A stretch of 64,000 bases of DNA from NCBI GenBank assembly GCA_905221605.1, contig CAJNDS010002297.1, positions 136,501 to 200,500 on the forward strand, written 5' to 3'. Within the stretch, counting starts at the first letter, position 1, and each line of letters starts with the position of its first letter. The notes below the pieces were generated by a model. It had not been told where the DNA came from. It did not search any database and saw nothing but the letters and a program-made list of their open reading frames with translations. The DNA comes from Symbiodinium natans (Eukaryota; Sar; Dinophyceae; Suessiales; Symbiodiniaceae). This document shows positions 10,626 through 21,540 of this stretch, piece after piece. The position numbers and the translations under genes are program-made.

Positions 10626-12289
10626 GTTCTGTCATGGGCCCTTAATACAGTCCGTTTTTCGGGTACTTCTTACCCTACTTCTTCTAAGTACTAAACCCTA
10701 AACCCTAAGCCGAGATCTTCAAGCACGCAAACTAACAGGGAGAGAAGAAAGCCCGCACGCAGCTCGACCCTGTCTCTTTTTCGCAGGAAGCGAGCACACT
10801 ATCAGGTGGGGAACAAAAACAACAACACACGGTGCAGCCAGATGCAACAGTCTAGTTAGCAATACCGCACCTGCCGTCCGGCCTGTGCCAGCTAACTATT
10901 AAGCAGAAAAAGGCCGCACCGCAAACTTTTATTCCCCCTGGGCGTGGAGGGCGGGGAAATCGATACACAGCTACACGTTTCTGTCCAAGTACTGTACTGT
11001 GCCACTTCCTTCGGACACCCGGCTTGAGCACACATACACCTGCTAAAGTGCTGCAGTTCACAACAACGCATTGCGTGGTCGCAACACGCAGTCTCTCTAC
11101 TGACAAAGCAACTCAAATAACTAACAGCAAACGCACGTTAGCACGTGCACACAGACGCCAGTCCTGCTGCACGCAGGGACCTGTCTCACCGTGCTAGATG
11201 ATCCCACTTTGCTGCACGCGCGTGCACCCCGACTAAACCCTTAACCCTTAACCCTAAACCCTAAATTCGACAGAAGGAGAGCAGGGAAAGGCCGACCGCA
11301 GACCTCGCAACCTCCCACGGCTGCGGCCAAGCTGGCCGAGGAGGGCCGGAGTCCGAGAATGGGCCTCGGAGGGTGGCAAGGACAAGGGCTTAGAGAGGGG
11401 TTCTTAGGGTTTAGGGTTCAGGGTTCAGGGTTTAGGGGTGTTAGAAGGTTTAGGGCTTAGGGTTGGGGTTTTTATGGTTTAGGGTTTAGGGGCTTTAGAA
11501 GGTTTAGGGTTTAGGGTTGGGGTTTTTAGGGTTTAGGGTTGGGGATTAGAGTTTAGGGGCTTTAGAAGGTTTTGGGTTTAGGGGCTATAGAAGGCTTAGG
11601 GTTTAGGAAACTGGGGGTTCAAAAAAAATTTGGTCAAGGGGAGCAAGAAGAAGGGCTTAGAGTTCATTTTGGGTTTAGGGTTTAGGGTTTAGGGTTTAGG
11701 GTTTGGGGGGACCGTAGAGATTTGTTGCAAACATCAACCCTTAGGGGGGTGAGGGTTTAGGGGTTTGGTCTAGGGTTTGGGGGCCAGGACTGGAGGTTCG
11801 GGGATTTGGGGGCTTAGGTTTTCGGGCTTACGGTGTAGGTGTTCGGGTTTAGGGGTTTAGGGTTAAGGGTTATAGGGAGCAGTAGATTTTTTAAGCGCTG
11901 GTATGACTGATATAGATGTTTAATGGGGCATGGAATGATCAGGGCCTATAGCCCTAAACCCTGAACCCCAAACCCAACCCTAAACCTTAAACCCTAAGCT
12001 AGGGTTTTGGAGGTTGGGGGAAGGTTGGGGTGCTGGCATGTTGGTGGTTGCAAGGTTTAAGGGTACAAGGGCTGTGCGAGGGAGTTCCACGAAGCCCAAG
12101 ATTCCAAAAGCCCAAGCTCTAAACTCTGAACTCCGAAGCCTGAACCGAAAAGCTGAGTACCACACAGGGTTTAGGAATTTTGGGGCTTGGGATATCTTGG
12201 ATGTTGTTGTTGAACATTGGGCCTTAGCGCTAGCCTGTAGGAGAGAAACTCCCCCCCAAAAGGGAACCCCAAATGCCCACAAAAGCGGG

Positions 12290-12402
12290 CTTCAGCAGAG
12301 AGGCATGCTGGAAAGAAGTGAAAGAGCCATCTGCCATTGCAGCCCCTTGCTGCAGGCAGCCATCGAAGCGTTGCAGCTGATTGTGTCCGGATCCACAGCA
12401 GA
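12290..12402 (-). CDS. Isolated PPR exon or fragment
   Basis: The minus strand reads DTISCNASMAACSKGLQWQM followed by ALSLLSSMPL, one full repeat with C replacing F in the SFNA core. Telomere-like repeat surrounds it. Confidence 0.55.
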
Positions 12403-12589
12403 CCTCCGCGAGGGTTAAGGGCCTTCGGCCCGTTCAACCCGCTCAAGCCTTCCCTAAGACTATCTAAACCCTAAACCCTAAACCCGAAACCCTGAAACCT
12501 AAACCCTGAACCCTAAAAACCCTAAACCCTAAAGCAGAAGAGAAGAAAAGGAAGTGGAGGCGTTGCCGATGGAAGGCTTTCTAACCTCA

Positions 12590-12705
12590 GGTAGGAGGCT
12601 CTTCCATGTGCCCGAACATGTCCACCGCCACCTCCCAGCGACTGCCCTTCTCTGCAGAGCTGAGAACTGCGTTGAAGGAGATGAGACCTGGGACGCGTGG
12701 AGGGG
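12590..12705 (-). CDS. Isolated PPR exon or fragment
   Basis: The minus strand reads GLISFNAVLSSAEKGSRWEV then AVDMFGHM, a complete repeat with SSAEK in place of SACEK. The frame closes soon after. Confidence 0.55.
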
Positions 12706-13009
12706 CTGGGTGCCTCTCTCCTGAACCTGTGAATGTCTCTACAAAACCCCCCCCCCCTAGAACCCTAATCAAGCTATGATGTCGATCACTCCCTACTTTG
12801 ATTTAAATACAGCAACAAAAGACATTCCTAAGGACGCTGGTATACTTCGGTGTAGGTTTAGGTTGAGGGGTTTAGGGTTTAGGATTTAGGGATTCGACTC
12901 TAAACCCTAAACCCTAAACCCTAAACCTGGTCGGAAGGCGCAACTCATGGTTCAGATGGGGCTTCAGTGGGTCCAGGCGAGCCGCGGGGGAAAAGGAAAA
13001 ACCCAGGTT

Positions 13010-13083
13010 AGGGTTTAGGGCTTAGGGCTTAGGGTTTAGGGTTGAGAGTTTAGGGTTTAGGGTTTAGGGTTTAGGGTTTAGGG
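13010..13083 (+). repeat. Telomere-like array (TTTAGGG)n
   Basis: About ten units, with CTTAGGG variants at the left end. Confidence 0.85.
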
Positions 13084-13450
13084 CTACTTATCAAGAAGTT
13101 TCCCATGCTCATCACCCAAAATGGCCCAACCGCAATACTTTCCCGGCTTCGAGGCTTTTCTGAAGCCTACACCCGAAACCTTTTCGACATTCAGAAGGGC
13201 CCAGGTGAAAGCAACAAGTGGACAGCTGAAGCTATTTGGGCATTTTCCGAAATAGCGGTACCCCTGGTCTACCCCAAATGGAATAAAATCCCCTTAGAGG
13301 GACCGGGGCTGAGGAGCTAGCAGTGTGTCTTCCTTGCATCCAAAGATGGAGCCCCAACTTGGTCAGGCTCCCTTGCTTGGCCCTAGTAGAAGGTGCCTTG
13401 AGTGATCAACCTTGCGATCACTGAATTTTAAGCCATCCTGACAGAGCTTA
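13084..13450. other. Unclassified non-coding stretch
   Basis: A 71-codon open frame (13,105-13,320) has no recognisable motif. I see nothing else here. Confidence 0.35.
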
Positions 13451-14051
13451 ATTGGGGTTGTATAAAAACCCCGTGTTAAATCTATTCATCCGTCCAAGGG
13501 TTATCGTTTTAATTTCTTGATTATCGTTTTACAGGGTTTGGGGGAAGAACCAACAATTTGGAACCGACGTTCCCGCGAGCGGGCTGGGCTTTCGTTGATT
13601 TGCTGTGAGCCGGCTGGGTTTTCGTTGATTTGTAGTACAAGCTTAGTACTGGAACCGACGTTCCCATGAGGTGGCTGGTTTTTCGTTGATTTGTAGTACA
13701 AGCTTAGTACTGGAACCGACGTTCCCGTGAGGTGGCTGGTTTTTCGTTGATTTGTAGTACAAGCTTAGTACTGGAGGAACCGACGTTCCCCGCGAGCGGG
13801 CTGGGTTTTCGTTGATTTGTAGTACAAGCTTAGTACTGGAGCCGACGTTCCCGTGAGCAGGCTGGGTTTTCAGTGTTTTCATGCATTTGTAGTACAAGCT
13901 TAGTACTGGAATATCGCCTGCCTGCCCCGATCTTACAAAGTTATCGTTTTATTTTCTTGATTATCGTTTTACGAGTCAGAAGCACTGCCCCAAACGCTTC
14001 GGGCGATTCCTTTCATAAATCGACGGCGCGGGGTTTTTATACAACCCCAAT
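13451..14051. mobile_element. 601-bp inverted-repeat element carrying a minisatellite
   Basis: The ends are a perfect 23-bp inverted repeat starting ATTGGGGTTGTATAAAAACC (13,451-13,473, and its complement at 14,029-14,051). TA dinucleotides flank both ends, which fits a TA target duplication. Inside, a 32-bp motif (TTATCGTTTTA-TTTCTTGATT and onward) occurs as a direct repeat at about 13,501 and 13,941. Between these lie about five copies of a 61-64 bp minisatellite. There is no transposase; a non-autonomous Tc1/mariner-like element is one possibility. Confidence 0.75.
13559..13910. repeat. 61-64 bp minisatellite, about 5.5 copies
   Basis: Units start GGAACCGACGTTCCCGTGAG and end CAAGCTTAGTACT. 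Starts at 13,651, 13,712, 13,776 and 13,838 give periods of 61, 64 and 62. Open frames across it are repeat translations, not genes. Confidence 0.9.
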
Positions 14052-14432
14052 TAGGGTTTAGGGTTTAGGGGTTATAAGGGTTTAGGGTTTAGGGTTTAGT
14101 AAGGCACGTACCCAGTAGTACAGCTGCTGAGTCCGTCGGCGTTGCGGCCCCCGGGAACGACTACAAGCAGCGTTAACCTTAACTCTCCAAAGCCTGCCAA
14201 GCAATTCAACAAACTGTTCTCCAGCAAACGAATTCCTTGTGATAGCAAGTTCATCAGTTCCAGCCAATTCATAGGACGTGTGGATAGATGGGGGGAGCAG
14301 AACTAGCAGTGCTATCAGTTCTCAAGGATTGACCTGATGCGGCATGAAAATCGTGAGCTCTTGTCACCTCACTTGCGTTCCCCCTGAAACCCTGAACCCT
14401 ATAGCCCTGTGCGAGCGAGGGCAGAGACCCTG

Positions 14433-15758
14433 TTAACTGCAGGCCGAGATACTGGGCGTCACGCCACTGAGCCCCATAGCTGCGAAAAGCTCAACCGCTT
14501 CCTGCCACAGCGAGGACTTCTCGCAGGAGGAGATGGTTGCATTGAAGCTAATCACATTGGGCCGGGCCAGAGTTGCCGGCATGTCCGCAAAGAGGCACAG
14601 GGCCGATTGCCACTGCGAGGACTTCTCGCATGAGCTGATGGCCGCGTTGAAAGCGATTGAGGTGGCAACCCGAGCCACGAGCATTGTCAGCAGCAGGGCC
14701 AGAGCCATTTGCCACTGCAATGCTTTTTCACAGGCGCTGATGGCGGCACAGCAGCTGACTTCGTCTGGCGCAGGGCTTGACCAGAGCAGGTGGAAAGCCA
14801 GCTGCCATTGCAAGCCATTCCCACAAGCGCTGATGCAGGCGTTTATGCTTATGGCGTCTGGAGAGATCTGGGAACGGTGCATGTGGGAGAGCAAGTACAG
14901 CGACAGCTGCCACTGTGAGTCATTCCCACAGGCACTCATGCAACTGTTGAAAGTGATTACATCAGGAGCCAGGGCGTCTGATGACATGCTGGAGAAAAGC
15001 TGAAGTGCTCTGGTCCACTGGGAAGACTTCTCACAGGCACTGAGAGCAGCATTGAAGCTAATCACATTCGGCAGTAGCCGTGCGCCAGGCATACTCCGAA
15101 GCAACTGCAGAGCTTTCTGCCATTGTGAGCACTTCTCACAGGAACTGATCGCCGCGTCCAGGCTGATAACATCTTGAAGGACCTGGGCCAAATTCATGCT
15201 CTGCAACAGCTGCAGCGCCACTTGCCACTGACCCCCCTTCTCACAGGCACTGATGGAAGCATTGAAGGTCACACCGTCAGGCCTACACAACCAGGAAGCC
15301 ATTGTCTCCAACAGTCGCAGCGCCATCTCCCAGCAAGCCTCCCTTCCACAAGCGCTCAGCGCTGCATTGAAGCTGACTTGGTTTGGGGCGACGGAGTACG
15401 CAGGAGAGGCGCCAAACAACAGGTGAAGAGCCATCTGCCACTTGCCGGCCTTCTCACACGCACTGATCGCGGAGCTCAGGCTGTACACGTCGGGATCTGC
15501 CCTTAAATCGCCCATCTCCGAGAGCAGCTGAAGGCCATGGGCCCATGCGCCACCCTTCTCGCAGGCGGAAATAGCTGCATTGAGGGCGATCTGATCTGGG
15601 GCCTCCGAAGCACGAAGCAGTGAGAGAAGCTCCAGGGACCGCTGCCATTCTTGGGCTCTTGCGCAGGAGCTGATGCCCGCGGTGCAGCGCACCGCGTTCA
15701 ATGGCAGCCTTGCTTGCGGCAAGTCGTTCAAGAGCTGTAGCACCACCCGCCACCTCGG
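14433..15758 (-). CDS. PPR protein, about 12 repeats
   Basis: Tandem 35-residue PPRs fill the frame, each with the (F/L)NA-IS-CEK core followed by WQ-AL-LL. Predicted role: sequence-specific organelle RNA binding. The frame starts RWRVVLQLLNDLPQARLPLN directly after a CCGAG|G acceptor-like site near 15,758. This is the middle of a repeat, so at least one upstream exon is missing. The GTG at 15,746 should not be taken as the start. The C-terminus stops inside a repeat (GLSGVTPSISACS), which suggests a truncated last repeat or a splice site before the stop. About 30 bp upstream of the exon a CCCTAAA array begins (15,793-15,849). Neighbouring half-repeat pieces at 15.9 and 17.0 kb on the same strand could belong to the same gene. 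Confidence 0.75.
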   Translation of the reverse strand, partial: PRWRVVLQLLNDLPQARLPLNAVRCTAGISSCARAQEWQRSLELLSLLRASEAPDQIALNAAISACEKGGAWAHGLQLLSEMGDLRADPDVYSLSSAISACEKAGKWQMALHLLFGASPAYSVAPNQVSFNAALSACGREACWEMALRLLETMASWLCRPDGVTFNASISACEKGGQWQVALQLLQSMNLAQVLQDVISLDAAISSCEKCSQWQKALQLLRSMPGARLLPNVISFNAALSACEKSSQWTRALQLFSSMSSDALAPDVITFNSCMSACGNDSQWQLSLYLLSHMHRSQISPDAISINACISACGNGLQWQLAFHLLWSSPAPDEVSCCAAISACEKALQWQMALALLLTMLVARVATSIAFNAAISSCEKSSQWQSALCLFADMPATLARPNVISFNATISSCEKSSLWQEAVELFAAMGLSGVTPSISACS

Positions 15759-15792
15759 TTCCAGAACTCATCTTGAACCTCACTGCACCCTA

Positions 15793-15849
15793 AGCCCTAA
15801 ACCCTAAACCCTAAACCCCAAACCCTAAACCCTAAACCCTAAACCCTAA
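15793..15849 (-). repeat. Telomere-like array (CCCTAAA)n
   Basis: About eight heptamers just upstream of the PPR exon, where an intron is expected. Confidence 0.85.
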
Positions 15850-15884
15850 CTGGTTCTAGAAACCCTCAACTTGGTGAAGATCGT

Positions 15885-15968
15885 TTCCAATGCCAGCGCG
15901 CTCACTGCCGCCCCTTGACACAGGCTCGCAGCGCCGAGTCCAATCCTCGCGCCGTGCGCGCCTCTCCG
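15885..15968 (-). CDS. Degenerate PPR fragment
   Basis: The minus strand reads RGLDSALRACVKGRQ, resembling the AL-AC-KG turn of a PPR. It is weakly conserved and could be a relic. Confidence 0.3.
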
Positions 15969-15972
15969 AAGA

Positions 15973-16177
15973 ACTTGGAGGTTCAGGGTACTTGGGTTTA
16001 GGGTTGGGGTTTGGGGTTTAGGGTTTGGGGGTTAGGGCTTAGGGTTTAGCATTTGCGGTACTTATAACCGAACTATAAGTGTAGTTATAACCCACTTACA
16101 AGCCCCTTGCGTACCTTAATGGGGCTATGTTTGGTTCACAAGTGCCGTTTTAATTGGCTTACCCTGAACCTCCAAGA
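15973..16177. mobile_element. MITE-like element, family 1, with internal telomere-like tract
   Basis: The left end is ACTTGGAGGTTCAGGGTAC (15,973) and the right end is CTTACCCTGAACCTCCAAG. The interior carries GTACTTATAACC and complementary stretches as in other copies. A TTTAGGG-type tract (15,992-16,045) is inserted just inside the left end. Confidence 0.6.
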
Positions 16178-16869
16178 AGGCCTCCACGCAGGACGGCCAC
16201 AGGGCTTCTTGCAGGGGCATCGCCATGGCTCTGGCCACGTAAGCGACTATGCCCCGACATGAAGAGGCCCACACGAAAGATGCCCCCACAGTAGCCCCAA
16301 CTGGTATGTGCAAACCCTAAACCCTAAGCCCTAAGCCCTAAACCCTAAACCACACCTGGACCCTCCAAGTCTATCTCCTGCCCATCGATAGAGCAATCCT
16401 GGCACGCAGCTTGAATTCCAGTAGCCTGCAAGTCGCATGGAAAGAGTGCGTCAAGTCACTCTTAGTGGGGAAGTCACTTCCTGGCTCTTAGTGGGGAAGC
16501 CCGCAACTAGGAGCCTGGCCTAGGGCGAATTTGAGGAACTCGCAAATCCCCAGCCCCCAATACCGGCAAGACAACTGCCGACCCTGACCCTCCCCGCCCC
16601 TGCTGTCAGAAAGGCATGAACCCCTAAAACCCTAAAATCGAAAAAACCCTAAAAACCCTGAACAATCCAAACAAAAAAAAACCTAAAAATTCCAACCCCT
16701 TCAAATACCTCATGGACGAAGATCCGAGTTCAGGGTTAAGAAGGCGAGGGTTCTTGTTGACTTCCGACCTGATATCCCTTCAGACCTCAAACCCACAAAC
16801 CCTCCCGACAAAAAACAATGAAAGGGACAACCCCAAAACTCCAAAAGCCCTAATCTTAAACCCTAAATC

Positions 16870-16970
16870 CCTAAACCCCAAGATCCCTAAACCCTAACCC
16901 TAAACCCTAAACCCTAAACCCTAAACCCTAAAGCCTAAACCCTAAAGCCTAAACCCTAAACCCTAAACCC
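16870..16970 (-). repeat. Telomere-like array (CCCTAAA)n
   Basis: About thirteen heptamers, including AGCCTAA variants. Confidence 0.85.
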
Positions 16971-16984
16971 CCCCCACCTGAGAT

Positions 16985-17078
16985 TCCCAGGGCTCGGAGC
17001 TCGCGGAGCAGGGCAAAGCCCTGTCGCCAGGCGGCACCGGCTCCGCAGGCGCTGAGGGCTGCTGTGTACCTCGGGGGT
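16985..17078 (-). CDS. PPR exon flanked by opposed telomere-like arrays
   Basis: The minus strand reads RYTAALSACGAGAAWRQGFA then LLRELRALG, one diverged but complete repeat. A CCCTAAA array abuts its downstream side and a TTTAGGG array its upstream side. Confidence 0.55.
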
Positions 17079-17089
17079 GTTAGGGTTTA

Positions 17090-17240
17090 GAACTTAGGTT
17101 TAGGGTTTAGGGTTTAGGGTTTAGGGTTTGGGTTTAGGGTTTAGGGTTTAGGGTTTAGGGTTTAGGGTTTAGGGTTTAGGGTTTAGGGTTTAGGGTTTAG
17201 GGTTTGGGGTTTAGGGTTTAGGGTTTAGGGTCTAGGGTTT
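17090..17240 (+). repeat. Telomere-like array (TTTAGGG)n
   Basis: About twenty heptamers, mostly perfect. Confidence 0.95.
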
Positions 17241-18339
17241 TTGGGGTTTTAGGGTTCAGGGTTTACGATACCTTTGGGGTGTCAGGGCGACAGGATTTGG
17301 GATTTAGGGTTTTAGGGGTGTCGGATCTGGGGCTTTGAGTTCAGGATCTATGGTGTACGGGGTTTAGGGTAGGGTTCAGGGCTTGGGGGGTTTTGGCTCG
17401 GGAAAGCTGATGGAGAATTGGGTTTGGGGAGGGCGTTAGGGTTCAGGGAAATGAGGTTTCGGGGCTTGGGGCTTGGGGGGGTTAGGGTTTTAGGGTTTAG
17501 GGTTTAGGGTTTAGGGTTTGGGGTTTTTTCGGCTGTTTGGCGTACGCTCCGTTTTGTTGCAGGGGGTTAGGTTTCCCGATGGGCCCTAAACCCTCCAACC
17601 CTCATGCATCTCTTTCAGCTGAGGTGCGTCACGGTGTTGCCGGTGAGACGGCAGGAGCCTAGCGGTGTGCCAAGAGAGTTCCGTTTCGCTCAGTATGTTT
17701 TGGGTTTAGGGTCTAGGCTTTAGGGTTTAGGGTGTGCCCAGCTTTTGATATGAGGAACTGGAATTCAGTTAAAAGGGTCAACATAGTAATAATGTCTATG
17801 AACACCGGGTGCTAGCAGCTCTCAAGCCCAATAAGGGAAACTCCAACATGTCCCAAAGGACTCGGCGCCCAATGCACTGAAAGGAGGCAAGTCAACAGAA
17901 TGGACCCACTCTGGGTCTCCATTATCACTGATGTCTTGTCGCTTATAGGGTACTGTGCAAATTTATCATGGGCCAGGAAAGCCTGTGTGTCCCGGACACG
18001 ATGGCTGCGGGCCTCTCAGCAACACGTATACACAAACAAAATGATTCTGTGTGTGGTCGATTCTCAGACGAAAATCGGGGCTCATCCCCCAAACAACATC
18101 CCCAAACACCGGAACTTATAAAGCTCTAAGCTCCTTCCTCATCCTCTGGGGGAGAAAGGGGAACAAGGTTTTTGAAAAAGGCGCACACATGGGCGCGAGA
18201 ATATGAAGGATGGCTCTTGTACATCCTCCACCACTGGAGGAATTGAGGCAGACGACTTCAGGCTTTTGGGTTGAATATCTGCAAGGCCCTCAACCCTAAA
18301 CCTTAAACCCTAGACCCTAAACAAGGTGATGGGATGCAG

Positions 18340-18409
18340 GGATCAGGGTACTCCACCGTGGCTTGCGTCGGAGGCGCGGAGATCGCTGAGAAGCAGCAGC
18401 GCCTGCTGC
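18340..18409 (-). CDS. PPR second-half exon
   Basis: After a CCCCCAG|G acceptor the minus strand reads QQALLLLSDLRASDASHGG, the second half of a PPR lacking the W. The first half is not adjacent. Confidence 0.45.
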
Positions 18410-19046
18410 CTGGGGGTCCAGCAGCCGGGAAGAACCCCGAAACTCCAATGTCTGAGGCGGCTTTTGAGAGCATTTCGGGTCGATGCTCGATGTCTATCTA
18501 ACACAAGGAAGAAAACCATTCGCGCCATGGATTTGGTCCTCGAACCCCGACAGGAGCCTAGAAACGTCATATGGAAGCAGTTGTCTAAATTACATTATGG
18601 CCCTTGGGGTATCTTGCAAGGAAGGCTCCGTGATATCGAAGGAACCCGCACATGTTGAACGGAACAAGCCCTACCAATCTTGCACCTGAACGGCACTAAG
18701 ATGCTCCTTGCCACTGTCTCAGGGTGTTAGGGTTCAGGCTATATGGTTTAGAAGGGGTTTGAGCTTGAGGGCCCCCGGACCTGTCCACAATTACTGCCTT
18801 GAACAAATTTTCTTCTACTTGCTTGGATTCCTTGGGGGTCGGGGGCGTGGGGGGTGGCGGTACCCATTTTGGAGCTTAGGGTTTCGGGCCTAACCTTAAC
18901 GCCCTACACCCAACACCAAGGGGGGCTGAGCAAGAACCACTGAACAAGACAGACCCGGCCGACTCCCTTTAACCAGGCCTCCAGGTTTAGGGGGTTTGGG
19001 TTTAGGGCGGCACGAAAACCCTCACCCCTAAACCACCTAAACCCCC

Positions 19047-19047
<1 letters not shown>

Positions 19048-19077
<30 letters not shown>

Positions 19078-19079
19078 AC
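19048..19079. repeat. Poly-C tract
   Basis: About 28 consecutive C. The complementary strand could form G-quadruplexes. Confidence 0.9.
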
Positions 19080-19309
19080 CCCGGTCTTTTCAAGCCCTGT
19101 CACCCTGGGCTCTAAGCATTGCTTTCTCAAAGGCCCATAGACCAAGAACAGCAATGATATTGCAAGTGCATCCTCATCCCCACACAGACCTACAGCAAGC
19201 CAGTACTTCGTTCGAACACCCTGGCCCTGGCCCAAAAAAAGTTCACCTTTCAATCATGGTAGGACTATAGACTTAAGTACTCAGATACTGAGAGTAAGCA
19301 ATCTCGCGT

Positions 19310-19385
19310 CCGTAAGGCCGCCGAGCAGCCACCGCCCTCCCTTCTCACAGGCGCTGATGGCGGCATTGAAGGCCACAATGGTAGG
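19310..19385 (-). CDS. PPR exon or fragment
   Basis: The minus strand reads PTIVAFNAAISACEKGGRW, a full first half plus the W anchor, then diverges. Confidence 0.55.
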
Positions 19386-19397
19386 CTGCCTTGAACC

Positions 19398-19447
19398 CCT
19401 AAACCCTAAACCCTAAACCCTAAACCCTAAACCCTAAACCCTAACCC
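19398..19447 (-). repeat. Telomere-like array (CCCTAAA)n
   Basis: Seven heptamers beside the PPR piece. Degenerate CCCT-rich text continues to 19,620. Confidence 0.85.
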
Positions 19448-20159
19448 CATAACGCATAACCCATAACCCTCAGCCCTAGAACTTCACACCCCGAAACCCT
19501 CAGCCCTAAACCCTTTCACCCCAAAACTCTGAAACCCTGAGCCCTAAACCCACCCCAAAAACTTCGAAACCCTGAGCCCAAAACCTTTTCACCCCCAAGC
19601 TCTGAGATCCTATAAGCCCTATAGACCCTGTAAGCCCAAAACCCTATGTGCAATCAGAAGGAATACTAGGATGACTCCTAACGCCCTCTGAAAAATATTC
19701 CTACACCTGGCCCTCTTACACCCAATAAGGGGAAATGCAAGATTTCCAAAGGGCCTACCACGAAATATATATGGCTTGAGCTGCAGTTGGTGTCTGGGCA
19801 TCGCAGCCAGCAGCTGCAGTGCGCACTGCCACTGATGGCCTTTCCTGGATGGAGAAGCGCTCTGAAGGCTTGGGGTTTCGGATTTGGGGTTTAGGGTTTA
19901 GGGATTTAGCCTGCTTTTGCCCGAGATTGGGAAAATTCGTAGAACTTGGATGCAATGGCAGGGACTTTCGGGACTGCATCTGGTACGTGGGGACTTACCT
20001 AGGGTTGAGCGGGGACTTGGGACTCAGGATGTCGTGGCAGTTCCAGTGTTGGACCGAGCTCTGCCCAAGGAGCTGACCTCAAGGCTGGTAAGACCCACCC
20101 TTTATGGGGCTGAGGGGCTACGGTGCCTGTTTTTAAATACCCGGACATCTAAACAGTCA

Positions 20160-21385
20160 AACAGGTATTTCATACTACCTCCGTGGAGCGCGGCGTCAGG
20201 CCGCCCAGCGTTTTAAACATCCGGAAATAGACCCTCCAGCAAGCCTTCCCGCGCCAAGCCCCCCTCCAGCCAACACCCCCCCCCCCCACCAACCTCACAA
20301 CCAATCACCCAAACCTCCCTCAAACCGCCCTCTCTCCAGCCCCCAGCCAAACACCCTATCCACCCCTCCAGCCAACCCCTCCAGCCAAACCCCACATCCT
20401 CCAGCCAACACCCCCCCCCCAAAAGCCAAGCCCCCCTCCACAGCCAACCGCCCCCATCCAGCCAAAGCCCCAGCCAACACCCCTCCAGCCACAGCACCCC
20501 TCCAACCCCAGTTAATCGCCCCCAGCCAACACCCCCTCCCCCCCCAGCCCCCCCCAAAACGCCGAGCCAAGCCCCCCCTCCGCAGCCAACCGCCCCCATC
20601 CAGCCAAAGCCCCCACCTTTTCCAGGAAGGCCCTTAAGAATATTCAACACTGAATTAAAACACTGAATTGCATAAACTTTCCAGAACCCCAAGCCCGAAA
20701 ACACCAGAGCAGGAAGGGTGGGGTTTGGCTGGGGGGGGGTTGGCTGGAGGGGGGGGTGTTGGCTGGAGGGGTGCTGGAGGGTTGGAGGGGGGAGGGGTGT
20801 TGGAGGGGGGGTTTGGCTGGAAAGGGTTGGGTTTGGCTGGGGGTTGGGTGGGGGTGTTGGGGCTGGGTTGGCTGGAGGGGGGGGTGGGGTTGGCTGGAAG
20901 GGTGAGGAAGGTGGGAAGGGGGTTGGCTGGAGGGGTGCTGGAGGGGGGGGGTGGTGGAGGGCCTGTTGGCTGGAGGGGGGTTGGCTGGGGGGGGGGGTGC
21001 TAGGGGTGGGGTTGGCTGGAGGGGGGGGTGCTGGTGAGGAAGGTGGGAGGGGTTGGCTGGAGGCTGGGGGGTTGGCGGGGGGGAGGGGTGCTGGAGGGTT
21101 GGTGGAGGGGCTGTTGGCTGGAGGGGTGGTTGGCTGGAGGGGGGGGGTGCTGGAGGGGGTTGGCTGGAAGGGTGAGGAAGGTGGGGTGGAGGGGGGGAGG
21201 GGCGCTGGAGGGGGGGGGGGGTTGGCTGGAGGGGGTGGGCGGTTGGCTGGAGTTGGAGGGGGTGGGGTGTTGGCTGGAGGCTGGCTGGAGGGGGGGGGGG
21301 GCTAGTGCATCAACACGAAAACATGCGGATTTAAACTGGTCTTTTATACTACCCCCCTGGCCGTTGCTGGTTGGCCGCCCTCCAC
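20160..21385. repeat. Head-to-head C-rich and G-rich minisatellite arms
   Basis: From 20,230 to 20,625 the plus strand is CCAGCCAAC/CCCCCTCCAGCC repeat. From 20,715 to 21,300 it is the complementary GGTTGGCTGGAGGGG repeat. The two arms are inverted around a spacer of about 90 bp without repeat. A segment of about 47 bp (around 20,163: GGTATTTCATACTACCTCCG) recurs in direct orientation at the far edge (around 21,340: TCTTTTATACTACCCCCCTG). Long Gly/Trp-rich open frames over it are low-complexity shadows. Confidence 0.8.
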
Positions 21386-21464
21386 TTATTTAAAAAACGT
21401 CACCGTAGGGTTTAGGGTTTGAACCCGAGCACGACCCGGCTGACCGCTTGCCCTACACTCTTCC

Positions 21465-21540
21465 ATGGCCAGCCCAAGGATCTCGCAAGCGCTGATCACC
21501 GCACAGAAGGCGATGATGCTCGCTGGTAAGGAACTTCCTT
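21465..21540 (-). CDS. PPR first-half exon
   Basis: The minus strand reads SIIAFCAVISACEILG, a PPR first half that loses similarity just after ACE. The matching second half is not adjacent. Confidence 0.45.

Larger units (their letters stand above)
9540..12289. other. Long stretch of telomere-like repeat and unclassified DNA
   Basis: Degenerate CCCTTTAAA units lie at 9,695-9,800. Clean TTTAGGG runs are at 10,126-10,199 and CCCTAAA at 10,433-10,497. Variant arrays spaced by GGGGCTTTAGAAGG occupy 11,400-11,600. A GC-moderate block without repeats (10,700-11,230) contains no recognisable gene. Only the weak exon candidate at 10,498-10,625 stands out. Confidence 0.5.
16178..18334. other. Telomere-like arrays and unclassified DNA around one PPR piece
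   Basis: Apart from the PPR piece at 16,985-17,078, this stretch holds CCCTAAA-type repeat (16,855-16,970), a long TTTAGGG array (17,085-17,240), degenerate TTTAGGG text to 17,520, and a non-repetitive block (17,740-18,300) with no recognisable gene. Confidence 0.5.

Noticed and set aside
13501-13897. Open frames with repeated STKLVLQINENPA
   Set aside because: Minisatellite translation inside the inverted-repeat element; copies are not preserved in one frame.
13559-13910. CRISPR array
   Set aside because: Repeat units are contiguous and 61-64 bp without unique spacers, and the genome is eukaryotic.
16125-16313. 62-codon minus-strand open frame with a hydrophobic stretch
   Set aside because: Overlaps the right end of a family 1 element and shows no domain; not supported as an exon.
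20213-21393. Gly/Trp-rich open frames of 100-195 codons
   Set aside because: Low-complexity translation of the G-rich/C-rich minisatellite arms.
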